Positions 1 to 8,492 of a stretch of DNA of 64,000 nucleotides are shown one piece after another. The translations under genes were made by a program, and so were the position numbers. Below the pieces are notes generated by a model, which was not told the DNA's origin, did no database searches, and saw only the letters and a list, made by a program, of their open reading frames with translations. This DNA comes from Rhizobium jaguaris. GTDB lineage: Bacteria > Pseudomonadota > Alphaproteobacteria > Rhizobiales > Rhizobiaceae. Position 1 is the stretch's first letter. The number at the start of each line of letters is the position of its first letter. The stretch covers positions 1-64,000 of the forward strand of contig NZ_CP032696.1 of NCBI RefSeq assembly GCF_003627755.1, given 5' to 3'.

Positions 1-87
1 AACCGTGCAAAAGCTCGTTTGTGTGTTGCCCGGTGTCGGCGCATTTTCTAGTGTGCAGCCGGATCATCAACGGTCTCGAAAGCAGGC

Positions 88-1065
88 ATGGCCTCTCAAC
101 TCGATATGTTTGCAAATCAAGTGGTCGAAATGCGATCGGAACGGCAGGATACGCCTGCCCGATCGAAGCGTCAGGCAGTCCCCGTCCCTCTCACGGAAGA
201 AGAGATGGTGAGTAGGCTCGAAGATGGGGGTCAGTATCGAGTTCTGCGCAAGCTTAGTCCAAGACAGCTCACTGTGAGCAAGCGTCCCGAATTCCGACAG
301 GTTGGCGTGATCCTTGATACCGAGACGACGGGCCTCAATTACCGTGATGACGAAATCATAGAGATCGGCTTGGTTGCCTTTACATTTGACGGTATCGGCA
401 AGATTGGCGATGTCATCGGTGTCTATGGCGGATTGCAGCAGCCCAGCACGCCGATCTCGGCCGAGATTACGAGGCTCACAGGTATTACCGATGATATGGT
501 CGAGGGGCAGTTAATCGACATGCAGCGGGTTCGCGAGCTTATCGAGCCCGCGGATCTCGTGATAGCACACAACGCCGGTTTTGACCGGCCGTTCTGCGAG
601 GCATTCTCAAATATCTTCGCCAATAAGGCTTGGGCTTGTTCCGTTTGCGAGATCGACTGGAATGCCCGCGGTTTCGAGGGCACGAAGCTCGGATATCTGA
701 TTGGGCAGGCCGGCTATTTCCACGATGGTCATCGTGCCGTTGACGATTGTTTTGCGCTACTTGAGGTTCTTGATCGATGCGTTGGAGAGGACGAAGGGCC
801 ATTTGCGGAGTTGCTTCGCACAAGCGGACAATCAAGGGTTCGTATTTTTGCCGAGCATAGTCCATATGAGATGAAGGATCATCTCAAGGGCAGGGGATAC
901 CGCTGGTCCGACGGCAGCGACGGCCGCCCGAAATCATGGTGGATAGAAATCGGCGTAGATGAGTTCCGCGACGAGCTTCACTATCTTCGCTCTGAAATCT
1001 ACCGCTGGGAAGATGCCGATCCGCCAGTCCAGCATTTGACCGCTTTTGATCGTTACAAGGCATAA
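88..1065 (+). CDS. DnaQ-like 3'-5' exonuclease (DEDDh family)
   Basis: A 325-residue protein with the three exonuclease motifs of the DEDDh superfamily: ExoI DTETTG at about residues 77-82, ExoII HNAGFD at 161-166 and ExoIII HRAVDD at 215-220. These supply the acidic residues and histidine that hold two metal ions for 3'-5' hydrolysis of nucleic acid. The first 70 residues are not part of the fold. The C-terminal 100 residues form a separate module rich in Trp and Tyr (about 275-310) that I do not recognise. It is longer than a bare DnaQ epsilon domain. The gene stands alone, so its substrate is unknown. The family call is firm; a role in repair or mobile-element biology is inference. Confidence 0.85.
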   Translation: MASQLDMFANQVVEMRSERQDTPARSKRQAVPVPLTEEEMVSRLEDGGQYRVLRKLSPRQLTVSKRPEFRQVGVILDTETTGLNYRDDEIIEIGLVAFTFDGIGKIGDVIGVYGGLQQPSTPISAEITRLTGITDDMVEGQLIDMQRVRELIEPADLVIAHNAGFDRPFCEAFSNIFANKAWACSVCEIDWNARGFEGTKLGYLIGQAGYFHDGHRAVDDCFALLEVLDRCVGEDEGPFAELLRTSGQSRVRIFAEHSPYEMKDHLKGRGYRWSDGSDGRPKSWWIEIGVDEFRDELHYLRSEIYRWEDADPPVQHLTAFDRYKA

Positions 1066-1092
1066 CTGCGTTCGTAGAACCAGGAGAGTGCC

Positions 1093-1191
1093 ATGCATCA
1101 GCTTCAGCTTGAATCTCTTCTATCAAGGTGGGCGATGCCAATTGAGGCAATCGGTATCGCTTCGACGCCGTTCTCCAAAGGGAAAGCCTGA
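1093..1191 (+). CDS. possible 32-residue small ORF
   Basis: The ATG follows AGGAGA at a good ribosome-binding distance, 27 bases after the exonuclease stop. The ORF encodes 32 residues, starting MHQLQLESLL and ending FSKGKA. It could be a small downstream gene of the exonuclease transcript or the 5' stub of a lost gene. No family is recognised. The evidence is limited to the Shine-Dalgarno match and position. Confidence 0.25.
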   Translation: MHQLQLESLLSRWAMPIEAIGIASTPFSKGKA

Positions 1192-1612
1192 TATCCAGGA
1201 TAAACGACGATGCGCCTGCGCCAGATCCTCGCTCGCAGGACAGGAGCCCTTCTTAGGTCTCGGTATCAGACTGCGTTTGATTGGATTGCCCATGAATGAT
1301 CACCTGACGGTCTAAAAGGAGGTCGATTGCGGCACCACACGCTTTCCGATAAAAATTGCGCTGGGTTCCGGCCGGTGCTGAGGCAATCAACGTCTCGATC
1401 ACAATCCCTTGCCACCTGCTCCAGCCACCGGATGCCGGAGCAGCAGATCGAGATGGGCGGCAACCGTCATGCCATCGACTGAACCAAGTTTCGGCGCTCG
1501 ATCATCCTGATGAACACCTAAACCTTGGAGAAACTGGCGGCCCATCGGTTCTCATCACTCATTGTGCTTTTCCGAGGCCGGCTACAAATGACCTTGTTGA
1601 AAGTTAGCCCGC
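1192..1612. other. intergenic, nothing recognised
   Basis: About 420 bases between the exonuclease region and the relics that follow. All frames are short and none gives a protein I recognise. It sits beside decayed integrase material and is probably degenerate DNA. Confidence 0.4.
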
Positions 1613-1947
1613 TCACCTTTTCTCGAAATCTTCAAACTTGACGCTGAGTGCCTTCGCGAGAGCTTTCTTGCCTCTATCGCGCAGCTTTGCGAGGCTGCTG
1701 TTGATATACTTTCGCGACATGAAGGTCCCCTTCCCCCATGGCTCTCCGTATGCATTGGCCAACAGGTCGGCTTGGCGCGTCTCTACGAGCGCTTCAAAGA
1801 GAGCAAGGCTGCCTGAAATCGACTTTGTCCACCTTGGCATGTCTGAGTGCGTCTGCGAGCCGTATCGAGTCCACGATGAGCTTATGGATGGCATACCTCT
1901 CGGGAGCAGGCACGAGGACCTTTACGAGTTCAGCCTGAGACGTGAAG
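1613..1947 (-). pseudogene. nucleotidyltransferase relic (GSU2395-like), C-terminal part
   Basis: Read on the minus strand, two frames together give a stretch containing VLVPAPERYAIHKLIV in one frame and ALFEALVETRQADLLANAYG in another. This resembles the C-terminal half of the GSU2395-type nucleotidyltransferase proteins common in rhizobia. A frameshift near 1800-1890 joins the two frames and the N-terminal catalytic half is missing. It directly follows, and is fused in frame to, an integrase tail at 1950-2175, so the junction was probably made by recombination. The family name is from memory of conserved motifs. Confidence 0.5.
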
Positions 1948-1949
1948 GC

Positions 1950-2175
1950 TCCACTCGCCAAGTTGCTAGGCGCGCCGCCCGGCCGTTCTTTTCGTTCGGC
2001 ATTATTGTAATAGCTCGCTGCCTGCGTCACCGATTTGTGCAGCGATTGCTGCATCGCCTCTGGAAGGGGAATGCCGCGGTTGGCGGCCTCGGTCAGGTAG
2101 CCCGATCGGAGCCCATGCGCCGAAAACATCGCCGGATCAAGGTCGACGCCGCGGTTTTTCCGGACTGCACTTGAG
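1950..2175 (-). pseudogene. tyrosine recombinase relic (3' end)
   Basis: The translation contains HGLRSGYLTEAANRGI and HKSVTQAASYYNN. These match, with a few substitutions, the C-terminal catalytic boxes (HxLR, then H and Tyr) of the intact integrase at 4837-6012. Only the last 70 or so residues survive, and the frame runs on into a nucleotidyltransferase relic. The nucleotide match to the intact gene is roughly 80 percent by eye, so this is an older paralogue, not a recent copy. It lies in the same orientation as the intact gene and the pair brackets the RTX and cspA genes. Confidence 0.75.
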
Positions 2176-2208
2176 CCGGCGTGGTGCGATTCCCCATGAT
2201 TTTCCGGA

Positions 2209-3024
2209 CTAGCAGAACATGAAATCGGACGCGGTCAGACCCAGGCCGGCCAATTGGAGCAAACTCTGCACATTAGCCAAATGCGCGAAGTCATCCACCT
2301 GATTGTCGGAGGTAACATAACCCAGCTCCGCCGTCATGGTGTTGTAATTAAAATAGGCAACGATATCGCCTGCAGCCTCGCCGGAGATATCCCTGGCTGC
2401 GGCTGAACCATCGGCGAAACCGTGATCGGTGATCACGACGACGTGCGCGCCGTGCGCGCCGTTGGCGGGGCCGCTGTAGAACGTGTCCACCTGATTGCCG
2501 GGCGCCGAGTGATTGACGAAATTCGCATCATGACCATCGCTACCAAGGCCCACCGCGTCGAAGGTGAAAGTATCTTGCGCTGGGTCAAAATCCACAATGC
2601 TGGTGTGGTCCGAGCCTGGCCCGTAGTTTTGATCTACCCCGGGTTGCGGGTTGTGGAACTGGAACACAAAGGTGTCGTGGCCGGCACCCCCGATCAGAAA
2701 ATCCCTGCCGTCGCCCGCGAAGAGGGCGTCGTCGCCGGGGCCGCCGTAGAGCTTGTCGTTGTCCGCACCGAGGATGACCGCACCGAGGATACGCGGATTG
2801 TCGAGGCCAGTGTCGCCGTAGAGGTAGTCGTTGCCCTCGTCGCCAAAGACGTGGTCATTGCCCACGCCACCGAAGACTCGGTCATTGCCCTCGCCGGCCG
2901 AGATGGAGTCGTTGCCATAACCGCCGTCGATCCAGTCATTTCCTGTTGGATCGACTATTACATCATCACCGTTGCTGCCAAAGAGACTGTTGCTACCCGG
3001 GCCGCCCAGAATTGTCTTTTCCAT
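2209..3024 (-). CDS. RTX (hemolysin-type calcium-binding) repeat protein
   Basis: A 271-residue protein. Its N-terminal half is a run of glycine/aspartate nonapeptides of the GGxGxDxxx type (for example GGYGNDSISAGEGNDRVFGG at about residues 34-53), which bind calcium and fold into a beta-roll outside the cell. The C-terminal part (about 150-271) has no repeats and may carry the type I secretion signal. There is no signal peptide, as expected for type I secretion. The start is supported by AAGGAGGA just upstream. No exporter is adjacent. The PrtD/PrtE-type exporter at 28-31 kb is the obvious candidate partner, but that is inference. No enzymatic domain is visible. Confidence 0.85.
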   Translation of the reverse strand: MEKTILGGPGSNSLFGSNGDDVIVDPTGNDWIDGGYGNDSISAGEGNDRVFGGVGNDHVFGDEGNDYLYGDTGLDNPRILGAVILGADNDKLYGGPGDDALFAGDGRDFLIGGAGHDTFVFQFHNPQPGVDQNYGPGSDHTSIVDFDPAQDTFTFDAVGLGSDGHDANFVNHSAPGNQVDTFYSGPANGAHGAHVVVITDHGFADGSAAARDISGEAAGDIVAYFNYNTMTAELGYVTSDNQVDDFAHLANVQSLLQLAGLGLTASDFMFC

Positions 3025-3482
3025 TGTGAATCCTCCTTATGAAACAGCCCCGCGACGCCATTCGACTCATTCATATGCCTTATCGGATAATTAGAGTAAT
3101 TGGTTGTTTTGATAGAACACATCGACATAACGGATGCGTCTACGTGCGGTTCGCCTCAATGGATCTGAACTCTGGAGGTCATCATCCAGATCGTGCTCAA
3201 GTGTATGACGGCAGGGCACTTCATCCGGCTAGCGGGTTCATGTTTGGGCTAGCCTTTGAGGTCGGACTGGATCGCTGCGTTTGCATTCGTTCTCCGGCGC
3301 GTGTCAAGCCGCCAGCCTCTTTATGTCCAAAGCAGAACAACTATGCCGGAAATGGACAAGTGGTCCCGCGATCAAAGGCAAGCAACTTGCTTCGATAATT
3401 GACAGGGTTCACCGCTGCCGGCGGCGCCAGTGATCATGCCTGCCTTGTCGGCAAGCACTGGCGAAGCACGCGGGCGACGCTG
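3025..3482. other. intergenic, upstream region of the RTX gene
   Basis: This stretch holds the minus-strand ribosome-binding site of the RTX gene (AAGGAGGA, around 3030-3037) and presumably its promoter. A TGT-N10-ACA match occurs at 3324-3339, but no sigma-54 promoter lies between it and the gene. I see no convincing coding region. Confidence 0.4.
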
Positions 3483-3734
3483 TCATTGACATGAAGGTAA
3501 GGTGTGCTTGAGACGTACGAGAACTACGAGCAGATGTACCGCCCCATCAGCCGTGGTGACGTATGAGAGCCGAGAAATGAACAGGTAGGCAAACGTGCAC
3601 GTACCCTCATTTGCCGAAACACTGAAGTCCCGATTCCAGATCTGGAAGAAGTAATTCATGCGCTTTTCGACACTGTCTCCCAGCGCAAAGATCAGGGTGT
3701 AATCACTGTAGAAGAAATTGTGAGCCTCGCCCAC
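3483..3734 (-). CDS. hypothetical protein, uncertain
   Basis: An 83-residue minus-strand ORF with a natural-looking composition: aromatic-rich, with hydrophobic stretches such as FAYLFISRLSYV. I do not recognise a family, and no clear Shine-Dalgarno decides the start. It lies in a region rich in short frames, so it may equally be a relic or chance. Reported only because the opposite strand offers nothing better. Confidence 0.25.
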   Translation of the reverse strand: MGEAHNFFYSDYTLIFALGDSVEKRMNYFFQIWNRDFSVSANEGTCTFAYLFISRLSYVTTADGAVHLLVVLVRLKHTLPSCQ

Positions 3735-3996
3735 GTGATCTCCCGAGGGGAAAAGGGACTAACTGCACAAGAAATTCAATACAACATTATGTCCCGGTAT
3801 CGGAGCAGCTTTCATCCTCCCGAGCTATTGCGTGGGGGCTGGCAGCGCTCCTCCTCCGAGTTGTCTGTCAGTATGGAAAGCCCGGGCGCACCGCGCTGCG
3901 CTTGTTCTGTTTCAGAGCGGAGGCGAATGAGCATCGCGTAGTCCGTGACAATACGGCGCGAATCTGTTTCTTCAGGGGGGCCATCAGTTCTGGAAG

Positions 3997-4395
3997 GTGC
4001 CACAATGGATGCTGCCGACAACGATGATTGCCGTCATGCGACGCTATTTCGCACTGAGGGAAGAGCTGACGAGATTGAAGTCGGCGCTTGAGGGGAGGCG
4101 AAAAGCCATGGGGATCCCGGTCGGCGAATTCTACCACGTTCGCAGCGAGAGCGAACATGCAGTGGACGTCGTCGTCCGATTCGTCACCCTGAAAAAGGAG
4201 ATGGACTTTTTAATGAGTCTCGCCGAGGGCTGGGCGAGGGGGTCGTCATCCGTCTCGACACACTGGCCGATTGATCCGCCGACGGGCGATAATGGCGAGG
4301 CTACCCTCTTTTCGGTAGGGAAGGGGTGGAATATATCCCTCGAGCTATTTGGGATAGCGCGGCGTTCGCTTATTCGCTCCACAGATGGAAATTGA
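3997..4395 (+). CDS. hypothetical protein, uncertain
   Basis: A 132-codon ORF with a charged, probably helical middle (MRRYFALREELTRLKSALEG) and an acidic region further on. Several starts are possible (GTG at 3997, ATG at 4009, 4024 or 4036) and none has a strong ribosome-binding site. It precedes cspA by about 100 bases on the same strand. No family is recognised, and the function is unknown. Confidence 0.35.
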   Translation: MPQWMLPTTMIAVMRRYFALREELTRLKSALEGRRKAMGIPVGEFYHVRSESEHAVDVVVRFVTLKKEMDFLMSLAEGWARGSSSVSTHWPIDPPTGDNGEATLFSVGKGWNISLELFGIARRSLIRSTDGN

Positions 4396-4499
4396 TAACG
4401 CATCCCGCCAGGTGATGGCTGTTTTTGTCGCGCATCCTATATTACGACACCGTTCCGTCAGCGAGGGCTGAAGGAAGACGCAATAGGAGAAGGCCGATA

Positions 4500-4706
4500 A
4501 TGGCAACTGGTACTGTAAAATGGTTCAATGCGACCAAGGGTTTTGGTTTCATTCAACCGGATGACGGCAGCGCGGATGTGTTCGTTCATATCTCCGCGGT
4601 CGAGCGCGCTGGTCTACGTGGCCTGAATGATGGCCAGAAGATCACCTACGAGCTGGTAAAGGATCGCCGGTCCGGCAAGATGTCGGCCGACAATCTCGAG
4701 GCCTAA
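4500..4706 (+). CDS. cspA: cold-shock protein (CspA family)
   Basis: A 68-residue single cold-shock domain that binds single-stranded nucleic acid, usually acting as an RNA chaperone in the cytoplasm. Both RNP motifs are present: KGFGFI (RNP1) and VFVHIS (RNP2), and the N-terminus [10 protein letters not shown] is typical. The start at 4500 follows AGGAGAAG; a longer upstream frame to 4425 lacks family similarity and was not used. A hairpin at 4731-4759 follows the stop. Alphaproteobacteria carry many csp copies, so the specific role (cold or stationary phase) cannot be told from sequence. Confidence 0.95.
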   Translation: MATGTVKWFNATKGFGFIQPDDGSADVFVHISAVERAGLRGLNDGQKITYELVKDRRSGKMSADNLEA

Positions 4707-4730
4707 CCTGACGCCGAGGCTCGGCACTTT

Positions 4731-4759
4731 GGCAGAGTCGGTTTGGTACCGACTTTGCC
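4731..4759 (+). terminator. hairpin after cspA
   Basis: The arms GGCAGAGTCGGT and ACCGACTTTGCC pair over 12 positions with one G-U wobble and a 5-base loop, 24 bases after the cspA stop. No clear T-run follows, so it is a probable but not textbook terminator. Confidence 0.55.
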
Positions 4760-4836
4760 TTGAGAACGACCGACCGAGGTTTGCCATTCTCGATCCATGG
4801 CGGTAATATACCAATCGTCTGGAGCGGCTTGCGGTA

Positions 4837-6012
4837 TCAGACGAGCAACCGCGCCGCCCGTCCCATCTTCTGTTCCGCATTGTTGTAATAGCTTGCCGCC
4901 TGCGTGACCGACTTGTGCAGCGACTGCTGCATCGCCTCGGCCAACGGAATGCCGCGGTTGGAAGCCTCGGTGAGATAGCCGGAACGCAAGCCATGCGCCG
5001 AGAACATCACCGGATCGAGCCCGGCCTGTTTGATGCGGCTTTTGAGGATCAGATTGACGGACTGCGGTGTCAGCGCCCGCCGGTCGATATTTCCCCATTG
5101 ATCGATGCGCCGGAACACCGGTCCAGTGTCGATCCTGGCCGCCGCCAGCCACTGCTTCAAGGCGGTCACCGGCCGGCCGATCAGAATGACCTGTCTGTCG
5201 TCATCGGTTGTCGTCGTCTTGGTGCGGCCAAGATGGATGGTCAGGCAGGGCAGGGCAGGGGAGTTCGGATTGCCCGGATCGGCGCGTACTAGCTCCTCGT
5301 CGACGAGATCCTCGACCCGCAGCCCTGCCACCTCAGATCGCCGGCGGCCGCCGGAGGCGAAGGCGACGAGCAGCAGCGCCCGATCGCGGAGATCAACCAG
5401 ACGATCGCCAGCACAGGCCGCCAGCAATTTCGCCAGGATATCGCCGGTTACCGCCTTTCTGCTCTTGCGCTGCCGCGGTCGTCTGCTGGCTTTCACCGCC
5501 AATCTGAGCGCGGTCTTCAAGGAAGGGGCGCCAAATGCGCCGGCGAGGCCCCGCCAGCGCGTCAGGATAGACCAGGAGGTCAGGCGCCGGCGCACTGTGT
5601 CGGGCGCATGCGGTCCGTCGACCCGCAGCAGGCGCTCGGCGCGCAATCCAACCTCGACATCGGCAGGCATGCCATGGCGTGGATCTTCGGCGCGCTCGGC
5701 CGGATCCCAGAGGTGATGGGCGACGAATTTCAACAGCAGGCTTTCGGGCGCCGGCCAGGGCAGGGGAGCGCCGGTGGCAAGCTGGCACCAGGCTTCGAGA
5801 TAGCCGAGGTCCGATGCCAGCGCCTTGAGCGTGTTCTCGCCCATGCCCTCCTGCGCCAGGTGTTTGAGCGTCGCGACGTCGTCGTCGGTCAGAAGTGCTG
5901 CCAGCTGATCGCGGCGATCGAAGGGCAGGATGGCGTCGAGCGCATCGAGTTCTTCGGCGCGGCGGAGGATGGCTTGGCTGCCGGAATCTGCTGCTCCAGG
6001 ATCGCTTATCAT
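4837..6012 (-). CDS. tyrosine recombinase / site-specific integrase
   Basis: A 391-residue tyrosine recombinase. An N-terminal SAM-like DNA-binding half is followed by a catalytic half with the box I arginine in SGGRRRSEVAGL, the HGLRSGYL box (HxLR) and HKSVTQAASYYN, which carries the second histidine and the nucleophilic tyrosine. All catalytic residues appear intact. The start follows GGGAG. Proteins of this type are common on rhizobial plasmids and mobile islands, where they catalyse integration, excision or inversion. A diverged partial copy lies at 1950-2175 in the same orientation. The flanking DUF7673 gene and toxin-antitoxin pair on the same strand fit a mobile-element cargo. Confidence 0.9.
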   Translation of the reverse strand: MISDPGAADSGSQAILRRAEELDALDAILPFDRRDQLAALLTDDDVATLKHLAQEGMGENTLKALASDLGYLEAWCQLATGAPLPWPAPESLLLKFVAHHLWDPAERAEDPRHGMPADVEVGLRAERLLRVDGPHAPDTVRRRLTSWSILTRWRGLAGAFGAPSLKTALRLAVKASRRPRQRKSRKAVTGDILAKLLAACAGDRLVDLRDRALLLVAFASGGRRRSEVAGLRVEDLVDEELVRADPGNPNSPALPCLTIHLGRTKTTTTDDDRQVILIGRPVTALKQWLAAARIDTGPVFRRIDQWGNIDRRALTPQSVNLILKSRIKQAGLDPVMFSAHGLRSGYLTEASNRGIPLAEAMQQSLHKSVTQAASYYNNAEQKMGRAARLLV

Positions 6013-6051
6013 GCTCCCAATTCTCCAATAGATCCGAGAATGGTACCGCCC

Positions 6052-6339
6052 CTAGACACGGGAGGCGAGGGGCCGCCAGCGCTCGATGATTTCCTCGATC
6101 TCGCCGCGATAGTCGGTGGGGTGGACGGCGTCCTCTTCCCGCGCGAGATAGGTGAAGATCGTCGCCATATCCTCGGAGACTTCGCGATCAACAGCGAACA
6201 GATCGGCGAGATCGAAACCGCCATGCACCTCGGCGTTCCACCAGGCGAGCAGGAAGTTGGCCACCCGCCGGCCCTGGCCGGTGTCTTCATGGGCGACATT
6301 CAGCAGCTTTTCAACGGCGAATCTAACTCGGTCTTCCAT
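6052..6339 (-). CDS. DUF7673-type protein
   Basis: A 95-residue acidic protein containing DTGQGRRVANFLLAWWNAE and a later EEIIERW segment. These match my memory of the DUF7673 family, which is found almost only on rhizobial and related plasmids. No catalytic residues are evident and the function is unknown. The start has GGAAAG upstream. It lies 39 bases upstream of the integrase start on the same strand and may be cotranscribed with it. Confidence 0.65.
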   Translation of the reverse strand: MEDRVRFAVEKLLNVAHEDTGQGRRVANFLLAWWNAEVHGGFDLADLFAVDREVSEDMATIFTYLAREEDAVHPTDYRGEIEEIIERWRPLASRV

Positions 6340-6450
6340 GGCGCTTTCCGGTTGGTCTGTTTAATCCTTAATCGCGGTATGAGCAGTGTCACCCGCGTCA
6401 TCGAGCGTTCCGGTTAGGCCGGGCTAGCGGCATCCCGGATGGATTCATCC

Positions 6451-6774
6451 TTAGGCGACACCCAAAAAAACGGCGAGCGACCTTGTGACCGCCAGGAGGG
6501 AATCATCTTCCAGGCGACCGATCGTCGTGCCAATTCTATCCCGTTTCACGGACATGGCTTTGTCCACCATCACTTGCGAGGCTTTGCGCAAACCGCTTTG
6601 TGCGGTTGGCTGAATTGTTGGTCGAATGAGCGGCGCGTCGACGAGTGTGCCGGAAATCAGCAGGACAGTGACTGTTCCCGTTGCATCAAACTGATCGGTC
6701 TGGATGATTAGTGCTGGACGAGGCTTGCCGAAATCGCCGCTGATTGCGACGGTCACGATGTCACCGCGCCTCAC
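6451..6774 (-). CDS. mazF: MazF/PemK-type endoribonuclease toxin
   Basis: A 107-residue protein with the MazF/PemK fold signature: MRRGDIVTVAI at the start, then KPRPALIIQTD, with the basic catalytic pocket, and a C-terminal hydrophobic segment. Such toxins cut mRNA at short sequence motifs and arrest growth when the antitoxin is lost. It overlaps the upstream antitoxin gene by 4 bases (ATGA), so the two are translationally coupled. The pair probably stabilises the replicon or island. The cleavage motif cannot be predicted from sequence. Confidence 0.9.
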   Translation of the reverse strand: MRRGDIVTVAISGDFGKPRPALIIQTDQFDATGTVTVLLISGTLVDAPLIRPTIQPTAQSGLRKASQVMVDKAMSVKRDRIGTTIGRLEDDSLLAVTRSLAVFLGVA

Positions 6775-7001
6775 GCTTCACCCTCGTGGTCGAGGTCACC
6801 GAGAGCGGCGTCAAGGAAATCTTGCAGACCGCGGTCGGCGACATCGGCAAGGGCGACCTGAACGGACTGACGATGGCATTCGGCGGCAAAACCAGGGCGA
6901 CGGGTGTCAGGAACCCATATTTGCACGGGACGCAGCCCAGCGGCCCGCAACGTTTCACGGCGCTTTTGAACTCTTTCGTTGACCGAGCTTGCCATGATCA
7001 A
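6771..7001 (-). CDS. mazE: MazE-type antitoxin (DUF3018 family)
   Basis: A 76-residue protein with the conserved RRETLRAAGLRPVQIWVPDTR segment seen in DUF3018 antitoxins that pair with MazF toxins. The N-terminal part should bind DNA and the acidic C-terminus should neutralise the toxin. The start could be 7001 or 6995 (MASSVNERV). A perfect 14-bp palindrome lies 13 bases upstream at 7015-7028, placed as an autoregulatory operator would be. It overlaps mazF by 4 bases. Confidence 0.85.
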   Translation of the reverse strand: MIMASSVNERVQKRRETLRAAGLRPVQIWVPDTRRPGFAAECHRQSVQVALADVADRGLQDFLDAALGDLDHEGEA

Positions 7002-7014
7002 ACTCCATTACGAT

Positions 7015-7028
7015 TGTTACATGTAACA
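7015..7028. promoter_or_regulatory. perfect palindrome, probable MazE operator
   Basis: TGTTACATGTAACA is a perfect 14-bp inverted repeat immediately upstream of the antitoxin start. Toxin-antitoxin operons are usually repressed by the complex binding such a site. No other palindrome of this quality lies nearby. The role is inference from position and symmetry. Confidence 0.65.
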
Positions 7029-7547
7029 TAAGAAGCAAGCCCCGCCATGTCAATGAGCTGGCTGCCGGGCGTGAAGATCCTCACGCTGGCGAGGAAAGGT
7101 TGCTGTGTATTCGGGCGTCGGTTCGGAGGGGCGGGCTGATCGACTTCCGGCTCGCTTGCCTGGGCCTCTGTCGAGGAACCGACCATTCGTCGTCCACGAC
7201 GACTGGTCGTGAAAATGGGTCGATAAAGTCGATTCAAACTGGCAACCGGGTTCCGCCTCGGCAACAGTAAAACCCCTGTTTTCGGCGGCGTTACGAGCCG
7301 TCCGGATATCTGTTTTCCACAATTTGCACCGCCAAATCCATCACTATCGATACATGATCCCTATCGGAAGTGAGGCGACGTCTATGACATCGTGCTGAGT
7401 GACGGAAGCAATGGCCGAGTTAAGGTCCGATACAGAAAAGAACAGCATCAATTCATATGGTTAACGAAATGGAAATGGGGAAATTTCGACGTCCGTGGGG
7501 AGGCTACCCCGCGCATCCAGGGGCCTCTTCGCGTTTAGCAAGCCCAC
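7029..7547. other. intergenic, nothing recognised
   Basis: About 520 bases upstream of the toxin-antitoxin operon, to the end of the next minus-strand gene. The only frames are short antisense-like ORFs of odd composition. I see no RNA gene or repeat. Confidence 0.4.
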
Positions 7548-7856
7548 TTAGTAGGCGAAGCCAACTATCCACACGATGAGGAGCATGTCGATGAGCAATA
7601 CAATCACCAGAAGGAGGCTTATGAGCTTTCGTCGCTCCATAGTCTCCTTGGATTCAATTTTGAAAGCCGCTTTGTAAGCGTTCTCGATGTCTCGGTCCGT
7701 CACGGGTCTAATGGAGTTTCGAGGGCGTGTCATATTGACGAGGCCGCATGTGACGAAGATGAAAAATAATAGCAGATAAGGGGCCATCTCAAACGCAGCC
7801 TTTTGCTGTCCAGCCACTTGCAATTTCTCATCAGATAAACAGGTTTCGCTGTCCAT
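7548..7856 (-). CDS. small membrane protein, two predicted transmembrane helices
   Basis: From ATG 7856 the protein has 102 residues with two hydrophobic helices: APYLLLFFIFVTCGLV (about 25-40) and a longer one near the C-terminus (about 79-99, LLLVIVLLIDMLLIVWIVG). A polar segment containing RPVTDRDIENAYKAAF joins them. The frame stays open to 8180, but that would overlap the HIT gene on the other strand, so the shorter start is preferred; no strong Shine-Dalgarno settles it. No family is recognised. The two ends probably face the same side of the membrane. Confidence 0.55.
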   Translation of the reverse strand: MDSETCLSDEKLQVAGQQKAAFEMAPYLLLFFIFVTCGLVNMTRPRNSIRPVTDRDIENAYKAAFKIESKETMERRKLISLLLVIVLLIDMLLIVWIVGFAY

Positions 7857-7985
7857 CGCAATTGAAAGCCGCTTGCGCAATGCCAGGCGGTTCTGGCAAT
7901 GCCTAATTCGATGTGACTTCCCAACCTGAAATGATGCCCTAAGCCAAATGTCGATACACTGCCGAGCAGCGGCAACAGGTTCAGA

Positions 7986-8492
7986 ATGAACGACCGGCAA
8001 CCATTTGATCTCAAGGCCTACGTGCACGACCGTGAAACAAAACCATGCTTCATCTGCGGCCTGGTCGGGAATGATCCGTCTTGCTTTCATCACCGCATTT
8101 TTGAGGATAGCGAGACGATTATCTTTCTGAGCAAATACCCGACTTTGCCCGGTTACTGCCTTGTTTGTCCGCGCGAGCACCGCGAGGATTTGGCTCAGGA
8201 TATGTCGACGGATGAATATCTCAGATTACAGAAGAAGGTGCATGTGTTGTCGCGCGCCCTAAAAAGGGTGTTTGATGCCGAACGAATTTATGTACTTTCG
8301 CTCGGCAGCCGACAAGCCAACAGCCACTTACATTTTCATGTCGTGCCTTTGCCTGCAGGTGTGCCGCTCGAAGAGCAGCAATACCATGCATTGATGGCGG
8401 AGCACGGGATCCTGCGCATACCTGATGACGAAATGGCGCAGATGGCGCGACAGATCACTGAAGCTTATCACTCTGAACTGGCCGCACCATAG
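7986..8492 (+). CDS. HIT family protein (nucleotide hydrolase/transferase)
   Basis: A 168-residue HIT protein. The histidine triad HLHFHV sits at about residues 114-119 and the N-terminal CFIC (21-24) resembles the zinc-binding part of many HIT hydrolases. These enzymes hydrolyse or transfer nucleoside phosphates such as Ap4A or AMP-lysine type substrates. The length is somewhat above the 110-145 usual for Hint proteins because of a C-terminal tail that ends in a predicted helix. It appears to be a single-gene unit; the substrate is unknown. Confidence 0.85.
   Translation: MNDRQPFDLKAYVHDRETKPCFICGLVGNDPSCFHHRIFEDSETIIFLSKYPTLPGYCLVCPREHREDLAQDMSTDEYLRLQKKVHVLSRALKRVFDAERIYVLSLGSRQANSHLHFHVVPLPAGVPLEEQQYHALMAEHGILRIPDDEMAQMARQITEAYHSELAAP

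Noticed and set aside
2422..3042. A 206-codon plus-strand ORF
   Set aside because: Antisense to the RTX protein; its Val/Ala-rich text reflects the repeat DNA.
3324..3339. TGT-N10-ACA match upstream of the RTX gene
   Set aside because: No GG-N10-GC promoter lies between it and the gene. The short motif is expected by chance many times in 64 kb.
7857..8180. Longer start for the small membrane protein
   Set aside because: It would overlap the HIT gene in the opposite direction by about 195 bases and the added residues do not look like protein.
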